Shown: positions 35,125 to 42,664 of the stretch, one piece after another
Numbering within the stretch: position 1 is the first letter of the stretch
How the letters are laid out: each line of letters starts with the position of its first letter
Assembly: GCA_028280945.1 (NCBI GenBank)
Contig: JANQKV010000001.1
Span: 163,055 to 227,054 of the forward strand
From: Opitutaceae bacterium
GTDB lineage: Bacteria; Verrucomicrobiota; Verrucomicrobiia; Opitutales; Opitutaceae
Direction of reading: 5' to 3'
Length of the DNA: 64,000 nt
Translations under genes and position numbers: made by a program
The notes under the pieces: model-generated
Told to the model about the DNA's origin: nothing
The model's database searches: none
What the model saw: only the letters and a program-made list of their open reading frames with translations

Positions 35125-35888
35125 CAAACGAAGAAGCAAAATTCATGCTGCAGGGTTACCGTCCCAACGGGGCCGATGCCGACAACGAGGCGTTCGCCCA
35201 AGCGCTCGCCCAAGCCCAACGTGATCCCGCATTGCGCGAGTGGTTCGAGCGCGAACAGGCGTTTGACACCGTTGTGGCGGGCAAGCTGCGCAGCATCCAA
35301 CCGCCTCCCGGTCTGCGTGAATCGATTCTCGCCGGCAAGAAGATGACGCCGTCGCAGGCCACCGAGTCGGCCCGCCCTTGGTGGGCGCAGACGTGGACGA
35401 TTGGTTTGGCGGCGGCCGCCGCCATCGTCATGGTGTTCTCTGTCGCCCTCACGCGTCCGGCCACTGAACCCTCGGACAATTTGGTGACCATGGAACCCAT
35501 CATCAAATTGGCCATGGCAGATCTGGGAGGGGCGCACGGTCCGGGACCATATGCCAGTGCCTTGGGCACAATCGGGGCATGGATTATGGATGCGAACAAT
35601 CGGCTCCATGCTGACAGTATTCCGGTGGATTTGGATAAACTTCGGGCCATGGGCTGCCGCACGGTTACCGTGGCTGGTCACGAGGTGTTTGAGATCTGTT
35701 TCGAACGTGAGTCGGGTTGGTATCACCTCTACATCGTCGATCGGGAGAACTGCGATCCAGTCAGCCTGCATCGTGATCCCATGTTCCACGAAAAGGGCGA
35801 TTTTGTGGCGGCCTCCTGGGCCTGCGAAAAATACGCATATCTTGTCGCGGGGGGATCAGACCTCGCCACGCTTCGCGGTCTCCTCTAA
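35121..35888 (+). CDS. Membrane anti-sigma-like protein with four extracytoplasmic cysteines
   Basis: A 255-aa protein: cytoplasmic part (1-88), one membrane span (about 91-110, TWTIGLAAAAAIVMVFSVAL), and an outer domain of about 145 aa. The topology and the 4-bp overlap with the ECF sigma gene point to an anti-sigma factor, but the zinc HxxxCxxC motif of the common class is missing. All cysteines (C179, C193, C211, C235) are in the outer domain, which may sense thiol state. A strong ribosome-binding site, GGAGGAGG (35107-35114), precedes the ATG. Function by context only. Confidence 0.7.
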   Translation: MTNEEAKFMLQGYRPNGADADNEAFAQALAQAQRDPALREWFEREQAFDTVVAGKLRSIQPPPGLRESILAGKKMTPSQATESARPWWAQTWTIGLAAAAAIVMVFSVALTRPATEPSDNLVTMEPIIKLAMADLGGAHGPGPYASALGTIGAWIMDANNRLHADSIPVDLDKLRAMGCRTVTVAGHEVFEICFERESGWYHLYIVDRENCDPVSLHRDPMFHEKGDFVAASWACEKYAYLVAGGSDLATLRGLL

Positions 35889-35897
35889 TCCAACGCC

Positions 35898-38171
35898 ATG
35901 GGCACGATTCAAAAGTATCTCCACTGGTTGCATCTCCAGTGGCCGGCGGGACGTGTGGAGAAACTCCCTATCGTAAACGAAGACGGCACGACGGCGATCC
36001 CCGGGGTGCGGGTGGTCGGCGACCTGACCGGGGTGCCGTTGCTTAAGTTTGCGGCCGATACAGGAGCCAAGGCGGTTGCCGCCGTCGCCGCCGAACTGGG
36101 AACCGACATCGGGCGTGACTCCGGCCCGGTTGATCTTGCCATCGTGGGGGGAGGTGTCGCGGGCCTCTCGGCGGCGCTGGAGGCGCAGAAACTCGGCTTG
36201 CGGTTTGTTGTCTTCGAGGCGAGCAAGCCGATGTCGACCATCGTTAATTTCCCCAAGGGAAAACCGATTTTTACCTACCCGACGGATCTGGAGCCGGCGG
36301 GAGACTTGAAGCTTACGGCCGATGTCAAAGAGGCTCTGGTCGAGGAACTCGAGAAGCAACGTTCGGCGGCAGGCATCGAACCCAAGCGTGCCCGCATCGA
36401 GCGGCTGGCGCGCAAAGGCGACGTGGTCGAACTGCACCATGCCGATGGCGCGCCGTTCAAAGCGCGCCGTGTCATTGTGGCGATCGGTCGCAGCGGCAAC
36501 CACCGCAAGCTCGGCGTGCCGGGGGAGGACCTCGACAAGGTCTCCAATCGCCTGCATGACCCGGCTGAGTTCAAGGGCCGCAAGGTGCTGGTGGTGGGCG
36601 GCGGCGATTCCGCTCTCGAAGCCGCCACCGCGTTGCAACAATCCGGGGCGGACGTGACCGTGAGTTACCGGGGCGACGCGTTCACCCGGGCCAAACCGGA
36701 GAACGTGGCGGCCGTCCATACCAGCGGGGCCAACATCGTGCTGAAGTCGAATGTGGCGCGGATCGAGTCGGACGCCGTGGCCCTTAAGACCAAGGAAGGC
36801 GAGCAGATGCACGCCAACGACTACGTGTTTACAATGATCGGGCGTGAACCGCCGCTGGATTTCTTCCGGCGCAGCGGCATTCCGATTCAGGGGGAGACCA
36901 ATTGGCTGGGGTGGACCGGCGTGGCGGCCCTGGTGCTGTTCTGTATTTTTGTATATTCGTGGAAGGGCGGGGGACCGACCGAGGGATGGATCACGCCGTC
37001 GAATTGGGCGGCTTCGCTCGAGGCGCAATGGAATGATCGCACGACGGTGCTTGGCACCATCGCGGTGTCGATGAACTCGCGATCGTTCTACTACACGTTC
37101 CTCTACAGCATGTGCATCCTCGTATTTGGCATCGATCGCATGCGACGGCGCAAAACGCCTTACGTGAAACGCCAGACCACGGCGTTGATGGCGGTGCAAT
37201 GGCTGCCCCTCTTTATCCTGCCGGAGATTGTGCTGCCGTGGATGGGCTACAACGGCCTGTTCTCCAGTGGCCTCGGTTCGTGGTTCGCCAACAACTTGTT
37301 TGAGCCTTACATTCCGTGGGAGGAATACCTCGCCGGAGCCTGGCGCGAAGGGGAGCATCCCCGGGCTTACTGGCGGGCCTATGGCTTTATTTTGGCGTGG
37401 CCCCTCAACGTCTACAACGTGTTCACCGGATCGCCGCATTGGTGGTGGCTGGGCATCGGCTTCCTGCAGACCTTTGTGCTGATTCCTTGGATGATCTATC
37501 GCTGGGGCAAGGGAGCCTATTGCGGTTGGATTTGCTCCTGTGGGGCGCTTGCCGAAACCATGGGCGACCGGCATCGCCAGAAGATGCCGCACGGTCCGAT
37601 TTGGAACCGGGTCAACATCATCGGCCAGGTCTTCCTCGCCGCCGCATTCGCGTTGCTGGCTTTGCGGATTGTGGGGTGGGTCACGCCGTGGGCGTGGCCC
37701 GACCGTACGTTTGACCTGTTGCTCATGGGCACCGCTGCCGATGGCACCCGGGCTGCGGGCTGGTTCCTCAGCTATAAGTGGTTTGTCGACATCCTCTTTG
37801 GCGGCGTCCTGGGCGTGGGATTTTACTTCAAGTATTCCGGCCGGGTGTGGTGCCGGTTCGCCTGCCCGTTGGCGGCGCTCATGCACATCTACACCCGCTT
37901 CACGCGATTCCGGATTTTTGCCGACAAGAAGAAGTGCATTTCCTGCAACGTCTGCACTTCCGTATGCCACCAAGGTATTGATGTAATGGCGTTCGCCAAT
38001 CGGGGAGCTCCGATGGAAGACCCGGAATGCGTGCGTTGTTCCGCCTGTGTGCAGAGCTGCCCAACCGGGGTTTTGAGCTTTGGCCGCCTGCTCAAAGACG
38101 GCAAACCGCTCTTCGATGATCTGCCGGCTTCACCGGTGCAAATGAAAGAGCAATTAGCCGGGAATAGGTAG
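35898..38171 (+). CDS. NAD(P)-dependent flavoprotein fused to NapH/NosR-like membrane polyferredoxin
   Basis: A 757-aa fusion. Residues ~75-330 form a two-Rossmann flavoprotein (IVGGGVAGLSAALEA at 82-96, VVGGGDSALEAATAL at 232-246, VAIGRSGNHRKLGVPGED), resembling YpdA/thioredoxin-reductase-type proteins but without a CxxC dithiol. Residues ~335-640 hold several membrane spans plus CGWICSCG (542-549) and WCRFACPL (651-658), the NapH/CcoG-type cysteine motifs. The C-terminus has two 4Fe-4S sites: C680-x2-C683-x2-C686-x3-C690 and C711-x2-C714-x2-C717-x3-C721P. It could move electrons from NAD(P)H through FAD and FeS clusters to or across the membrane. Third gene of the sigma operon, 9 bp after the anti-sigma gene. 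Confidence 0.82.
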   Translation: MGTIQKYLHWLHLQWPAGRVEKLPIVNEDGTTAIPGVRVVGDLTGVPLLKFAADTGAKAVAAVAAELGTDIGRDSGPVDLAIVGGGVAGLSAALEAQKLGLRFVVFEASKPMSTIVNFPKGKPIFTYPTDLEPAGDLKLTADVKEALVEELEKQRSAAGIEPKRARIERLARKGDVVELHHADGAPFKARRVIVAIGRSGNHRKLGVPGEDLDKVSNRLHDPAEFKGRKVLVVGGGDSALEAATALQQSGADVTVSYRGDAFTRAKPENVAAVHTSGANIVLKSNVARIESDAVALKTKEGEQMHANDYVFTMIGREPPLDFFRRSGIPIQGETNWLGWTGVAALVLFCIFVYSWKGGGPTEGWITPSNWAASLEAQWNDRTTVLGTIAVSMNSRSFYYTFLYSMCILVFGIDRMRRRKTPYVKRQTTALMAVQWLPLFILPEIVLPWMGYNGLFSSGLGSWFANNLFEPYIPWEEYLAGAWREGEHPRAYWRAYGFILAWPLNVYNVFTGSPHWWWLGIGFLQTFVLIPWMIYRWGKGAYCGWICSCGALAETMGDRHRQKMPHGPIWNRVNIIGQVFLAAAFALLALRIVGWVTPWAWPDRTFDLLLMGTAADGTRAAGWFLSYKWFVDILFGGVLGVGFYFKYSGRVWCRFACPLAALMHIYTRFTRFRIFADKKKCISCNVCTSVCHQGIDVMAFANRGAPMEDPECVRCSACVQSCPTGVLSFGRLLKDGKPLFDDLPASPVQMKEQLAGNR

Positions 38172-38285
38172 GGAGTCAGCTGCTCCCACTGGCATGATTT
38201 CGAAAAATGCCGTTGGGTGGGGTGGGTCGAGAAAATCGCCGCCCGGTGCAATCAAAACCAGGAGTGCCTCGTTGTGACAGGTGTG

Positions 38286-38528
38286 ATGCACTCAATTTTG
38301 CGTTCTCCCCGCTGTCGAATCGGCCTCCTCATGGTGGCCGTCGCAGCCCTGTTACTCTCGGGATGCAGTCAGGTATCCCTGTCGCAGCAGCGGTTGGTGG
38401 CGAAACCCGAGATGGGTTTTGATCTGACTGCCCAGGGGCACCCGCCGACGAATTTAATGAGCCAGGTTGAACCGGGACTCGCTTCCACGGCCGGCGCCCA
38501 GGCCGCCGGCTGCACTTCCTGCCGATGA
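38286..38528 (+). CDS. DUF4266 small lipoprotein with C-terminal CxxC
   Basis: An 80-aa protein: signal peptide with lipobox LLSGC (cysteine near residue 22), then KPEMGFDLTAQG, matching the 'LAKPxMxxD' core of DUF4266, and a tail ending GCTSCR. DUF4266 genes, as far as I recall, commonly neighbour DUF3570 and thioredoxin-like genes and end in a cysteine-rich tail. The CxxC could be a thiol-exchange or metal site served by the thioredoxin encoded next (4-bp overlap). The 114 bp before it contain two small hairpins (GGGAG/CTCCC at 38171-38187; GGCAT/ATGCC at 38191-38211). Confidence 0.75.
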   Translation: MHSILRSPRCRIGLLMVAVAALLLSGCSQVSLSQQRLVAKPEMGFDLTAQGHPPTNLMSQVEPGLASTAGAQAAGCTSCR

Positions 38529-39088
38529 ACTTCCCGACACACTTTCAACGCGGGGTGCGTTCCTGGATCTTTGGTGCACTGATTGCCCTCGGCACAACCG
38601 CCACGGGTTCCGCCGCCGATTTGGAAGCGGTGCGATTCACGGACCGCACCACGGGTGAGATCCAAAAACTGGATACATGGGCCGGAGAGATCGTGGTATT
38701 GGATTTCTTTGCCTACTGGTGTGCCCCCTGCCGACCCGCCTCGGAGAAAATTGAGCAGGAGCTTGCCCGTCACTACATCGAGAACGGCCACCCTCTCGGC
38801 ACCGAGGTGACCGTCCTGGCCGTCAACGTCGAGTCCGCGCGCCCGGCCCGCACCGAGAAATTTATCGAATCGGTCGGATTGTCACATGTGGTGGATGATG
38901 AAAAGGGGGCCGTGCTGGACCTGCTGGGGGCGCGGGGACTGCCGTTTTTGGTGGTGCTGGATGGCACCCGGGCCGAGGCGGATGGATCCGGCTGGAAAAT
39001 CGCCTACCGCCACAACGGATTGGAAAGCATCGCCAAGTTGCGTGAAGTGGTGAATGGAATCGGACCGCAAACCGGAGGGCAGGGATGA
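38525..39088 (+). CDS. Exported thioredoxin/TlpA-like protein
   Basis: A 187-aa protein with an N-terminal leader (RSWIFGALIALGTTATGSAAD) and a thioredoxin fold with CAPC in VVLDFFAYWCAPCRPASEK, then a cis-Pro region (ARGLPFLVVLDGT). It probably works in the periplasm. It overlaps the DUF4266 gene by 4 bp and DUF3570 by 4 bp, so expression is coupled. Likely reduces or oxidises envelope partners such as the DUF4266 cysteines; the electron source could be the upstream membrane flavoprotein. Confidence 0.85.
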   Translation: MNFPTHFQRGVRSWIFGALIALGTTATGSAADLEAVRFTDRTTGEIQKLDTWAGEIVVLDFFAYWCAPCRPASEKIEQELARHYIENGHPLGTEVTVLAVNVESARPARTEKFIESVGLSHVVDDEKGAVLDLLGARGLPFLVVLDGTRAEADGSGWKIAYRHNGLESIAKLREVVNGIGPQTGGQG

Positions 39089-40173
39089 GGCGCGCTCTTG
39101 GAATCGTATCGTTGGTTTTGCTTGCTCCCCTGGCTCACGCCGAAAAGCGCTGGGATCTGGGTTTCGAGTGGGTGACCACCGACGACGTTGATCTCTACCA
39201 ACTCAACGCCAATCATCGCTGGGAACTGCCGGAGAAGGGCTGGTCGGGCGATCTGAGTGTAGCTTCCAATGGTTTCAGTCTGGACTACGTCCCCGTACCG
39301 TTCGATTTCCTGGGCGAATCCGCCTCGCTCGAGGAGTGGAGCTTTGCCGTGCAGGGCCTGGCCCGCCAGCGCCTGCGCGAGAACCTGGAATGGACGCTAT
39401 CAGCGTCGGGCTACGATGGATACACCAATTACCGCACGATCTGGTTGGCTGAGTTTTACCGCCAGCAGTTCGCGGATCGCGTGGGGTTGCCCGGTGATAC
39501 CTACCGCGCGCCTTCACCGCGGGGTGGCGGGGCGGGCCTGGGTTTGCGCTGGGAATATGTCCGGGCCAGCGGTTTCCTTGAAGTTTCGGCCAGCGCCCGG
39601 CGCGACGAAGTGGCGCCCGGGTATGAGATCGATTTCGAGGGCCTCCGTCGCGGGCGGGAGACGCTCAACGGAACCACCTTTTCCATCGCCACCGAAAACA
39701 TTCTCTCCCCCCGAATTCGCAGCCGGGCGGAAGTGCGGGCTTCCCGGGTGTCCGAGCGCGACTGGCGTGTCGGCGGCGAGGGCGCCCTCAACATCGCCTT
39801 GGGCGAACAGGTTGTGGCCCGTCTCGTTGCCGGAGGTGCCCATGAGAATCCCCAGTTTGATGCCTGGTATGGCGGGGTGCTGATCGACTGGGCCTTCGCC
39901 GAGGGTTGGGCGGTGTATGTCGAGGGACGCCACTACGAAGACTCGGGCGAAATTGAAAACGCGCTGCTTTTCACCAGCGCGGCCCCCGGCCTTGAAAGCC
40001 AGCAAGCCAGTATCGGCCTGCGTTGGTCGAATCTCCAGCACGCCTGGCGGGTGAAACTTGGCCGCACCAACGGCGACTACGACTCGCCCGATCCCCGCCT
40101 CGATTTCTTCCAGAACCTCTACGCCGACCGCGACTGGACGGTGATCCAACTCTCTTATTCCCGAACCTTTTGA
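39085..40173 (+). CDS. DUF3570-family outer-membrane beta-barrel protein
   Basis: A 362-aa protein with signal peptide (MRRALGIVSLVLLAPLAHA) and alternating aromatic/polar strands throughout, ending in F (VIQLSYSRTF), the usual outer-membrane barrel signature. Content and context (DUF4266 and thioredoxin immediately upstream) fit DUF3570. Cysteine is absent, so it is more likely a pore or scaffold than a redox carrier. It is 14 bp upstream of the redoxin-Ig gene. Confidence 0.75.
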   Translation: MRRALGIVSLVLLAPLAHAEKRWDLGFEWVTTDDVDLYQLNANHRWELPEKGWSGDLSVASNGFSLDYVPVPFDFLGESASLEEWSFAVQGLARQRLRENLEWTLSASGYDGYTNYRTIWLAEFYRQQFADRVGLPGDTYRAPSPRGGGAGLGLRWEYVRASGFLEVSASARRDEVAPGYEIDFEGLRRGRETLNGTTFSIATENILSPRIRSRAEVRASRVSERDWRVGGEGALNIALGEQVVARLVAGGAHENPQFDAWYGGVLIDWAFAEGWAVYVEGRHYEDSGEIENALLFTSAAPGLESQQASIGLRWSNLQHAWRVKLGRTNGDYDSPDPRLDFFQNLYADRDWTVIQLSYSRTF

Positions 40174-40187
40174 ACGCTCGTCATCCG

Positions 40188-41924
40188 ATGAAATTCACGC
40201 CCCCTTTCCGCCCTGTATTTTGGATTGCCCTGCTGGCCGCTTTGGCGGCCCCGTTGTCCGCCCAGACCCGTTACCAGGTCGGCGACATTGTGCAGGATTT
40301 CGAGCTGATCGATCGTTCCACCGGCCAACCCGTGAAGCTTTCGGACTTCGAAGGCCAGGTGGTTTTCCTCGAGTGGTTCGCCAACTGGTGTCCGTTCTGC
40401 CAGGCCGCCGCGCGGGAAATCGGTCCGGGCATCGTGGATTATTACGCGCAACGGAGTGGCAACCTCAACGGTGTCCCCGTGAAGCACATTTCGATCAACC
40501 TGCAGGAAGGGCAGGAAACGGAGACCCAGCAGTTCATTGACTTTTATAGGTTGGGCCAGGTGCTCAATGATTTCAATCGCGACGTGGCCTCCCGGTTTCA
40601 GTCCGGTGGACAACCCATTTTCGCCATCATCAACGGCGTGGCCGGTTCGCCCTCCCATGCGCAATGGGAGCTGATGTATTCACAACTTGGATATGGAAAC
40701 ATCTCGTTTCCCATCGAGACCTTTCGCCAGGTCATCGACTCCGTCCAAGCCTCGACCGCGCCGCCCGACCCGGAACCTGAGCCCGAGCCCGAGCCTGAAC
40801 CGCCGCCGCCACCCGACCCGGACACCGGGATCGATGTTCCGACCGCAACTCCGACGATCGTGCGAGCCCCGGTCGCGCAGACCGTGCGGGCGGGCGACCG
40901 CGCCGAGTTGATCGTTGCCGCCAACGGTGGCGGTCTCAGCTATCAGTGGACGCGCAACGGCTCCCTGATTGCCGGAGCCGACTCAGCACGACTTGTGATT
41001 GAGCGGGCGACCCCGGCTGATGCGGGAAACTACCTGGTCTCGGTAACCAATGATATCGGCGTCGTCTCCACGGAGGCCGTTGCCCTGAGCCTGAATGAAT
41101 CGGTGGAAGGCCGCTTGGTGAACTTGTCCTCCCGGGCATTCTCGGGCACGGGCCTGGAGCAGCTGGTGCCGAGTTTTGTCGCCAACGGTCCGATGACGCT
41201 GTTGGTGCGGGCGGTTGGGCCGACCTTGGCCGATTTTGGAGTCATGGGTGCGCTGAATGATCCGCGGTTTGAACTCACGGCGGGCAGCGATGTGGTTGCC
41301 GGCAATGACAACTGGGGCATGGATTCGGCCGGAGCAGTCTCGGCCCTGCGTGAAGCTGCCGGGCAGGTGGGTGCGTTTGCCCTGCGTGAAGGGGGAGGCG
41401 ATGCGGCATTGTTGTATTCTTACGACGGAGGTCCCCGCACCGCACCGGTTTCCGATGTGGCCGGCGGCTCAGGTTCCGCGCTGGTCGAAGTTTACGCCGT
41501 GCCGGATTCTTCGCGGAATGGCACGCTGGCCAACCTCGCCGCCCGCGGATTGGTGCCCGCGGGGGAACCGCTGGTGGCGGGTTTTGTTCTGGGAGGTGAT
41601 CGAGCCCGGACACTGTTAATCCGCGGCGTTGGTCCCGAACTCGCGAACTTTGGCGTTTCCACTGCACTGGTTGACCCGGTCATCAGCATTGCGAGTGGTG
41701 GAACGGAATTTGTGAGCAATGACGATTGGTCCACGGATGTCGCAGCGGGCGCGCAAATCGCTTCGATCGCTTCGATGGCGGGGGCGTTTTCCCTGAGCAT
41801 GGGCAGCGCCGACGCCGCGTTGCTCATCACACTTTCGCCAGGTGCTTACACGGTGCAGGTGACCGGGAAAGACGGCGCCTCAGGCATTGTGCTTGCCGAG
41901 ATCTACGACGTGACCGGGCTGTAA
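40188..41924 (+). CDS. Exported redoxin fused to Ig-like domain and tandem 'GVGPxLxxFGV' repeats
   Basis: A 578-aa exported mosaic. Signal peptide (MKFTPPFRPVFWIALLAALAAPLSAQ); redoxin/thioredoxin domain (about 30-180) with CPFC in VVFLEWFANWCPFCQAAARE; a Pro/Glu linker of repeated PEPE (about 190-215); an immunoglobulin-like domain (about 225-305: AGDRAELIVAANGGGLSYQWTRNGS); and two tandem C-terminal repeats with TLLVRAVGPTLADFGV and TLLIRGVGPELANFGV. The last two modules are characteristic of large extracellular Verrucomicrobiota proteins. Last gene of the sigma-redox operon; it probably displays a thiol-active domain at or outside the cell surface. Confidence 0.78.
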   Translation: MKFTPPFRPVFWIALLAALAAPLSAQTRYQVGDIVQDFELIDRSTGQPVKLSDFEGQVVFLEWFANWCPFCQAAAREIGPGIVDYYAQRSGNLNGVPVKHISINLQEGQETETQQFIDFYRLGQVLNDFNRDVASRFQSGGQPIFAIINGVAGSPSHAQWELMYSQLGYGNISFPIETFRQVIDSVQASTAPPDPEPEPEPEPEPPPPPDPDTGIDVPTATPTIVRAPVAQTVRAGDRAELIVAANGGGLSYQWTRNGSLIAGADSARLVIERATPADAGNYLVSVTNDIGVVSTEAVALSLNESVEGRLVNLSSRAFSGTGLEQLVPSFVANGPMTLLVRAVGPTLADFGVMGALNDPRFELTAGSDVVAGNDNWGMDSAGAVSALREAAGQVGAFALREGGGDAALLYSYDGGPRTAPVSDVAGGSGSALVEVYAVPDSSRNGTLANLAARGLVPAGEPLVAGFVLGGDRARTLLIRGVGPELANFGVSTALVDPVISIASGGTEFVSNDDWSTDVAAGAQIASIASMAGAFSLSMGSADAALLITLSPGAYTVQVTGKDGASGIVLAEIYDVTGL

Positions 41925-41977
41925 TTTCGACTCAGTCCACCATTGAATTGTCGCGGGTGAGCCCGGATAAGGGCGCG

Positions 41978-42610
41978 ATGCGTGTTTTGATTTCCGCGGG
42001 CCCCACTCGCGAACATCTTGATCCGGTGCGTTACCTCTCGAATGGCTCGAGCGGAAAGATGGGCTATGCTTTGGCGGCAGCAGCAGCGCAGCGAGGATGG
42101 GAAGTGAATTTGGTCAGTGGCCCCGTCACGCTTGAGGCACCAGCCGGGGTGACATTAACGGCGGTGGTTTCCGCGCAGGAAATGTATGACGCCTGCCGGT
42201 CAAGGTTTTCGGCGTGCGATGCGTTTATTGCAGTGGCCGCAGTGGCAGATTTTCGGCCGAAATTCCGTTTTGATCACAAGGAAACGAAGGCCGAGACTGA
42301 CTCGGTTTTGGAACTCGAGCCGACCGTCGACATCCTCAAATCACTCGGCCAACAGCGTCGCGACAGCCAGGTGCTGGTAGGATTTGCGGCTGAAACCGGT
42401 GACCTGGAACAAAAGGCTCCGGCCAAACTCATTGCCAAGGGGTGCGATTGGATTGTGGGCAACGACATCAGTGCGCCTGGAGTCGGCATGGAAGCTGACG
42501 CGAACTTCGTCACCCTCTGGAATCGTGCCGGGCGGGTTGGATCTTTTGGCCCGATGCCGAAATCCGAAATCGCCGATTGGCTTTTGGACCAGATATTCGG
42601 CCAAGCTTAG
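41978..42610 (+). CDS. coaB: Phosphopantothenate-cysteine ligase domain protein (CoaB-type)
   Basis: A 210-aa stand-alone CoaB: VLISAGPTREHLDPVRYLSNGSSGKMGYALA (nucleotide-binding loop), SACDAFIAVAAVADFRPK and VLVGFAAETGDLEQKAPAKLIAKGCDWIVGND. It joins cysteine to 4'-phosphopantothenate in coenzyme A synthesis. The CoaC flavoprotein decarboxylase half found in most bacterial CoaBC fusions is absent, so a separate CoaC is expected elsewhere. ATG 41978 is chosen. It stands 53 bp after the redox operon and 54 bp before the cyclase. Confidence 0.88.
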   Translation: MRVLISAGPTREHLDPVRYLSNGSSGKMGYALAAAAAQRGWEVNLVSGPVTLEAPAGVTLTAVVSAQEMYDACRSRFSACDAFIAVAAVADFRPKFRFDHKETKAETDSVLELEPTVDILKSLGQQRRDSQVLVGFAAETGDLEQKAPAKLIAKGCDWIVGNDISAPGVGMEADANFVTLWNRAGRVGSFGPMPKSEIADWLLDQIFGQA

Positions 42611-42664
42611 GCCCCACACTTCACTCTTGGATTTGGCGGAGGCGGAGCGCAGATTGGCGCGCGG

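Noticed and set aside
35856-37973. 705-codon open frame on the minus strand opposite the flavoprotein-polyferredoxin
   Set aside because: Antisense to a gene with conserved Rossmann and FeS motifs; its own translation has no recognisable domain and excess Arg, Pro and His.
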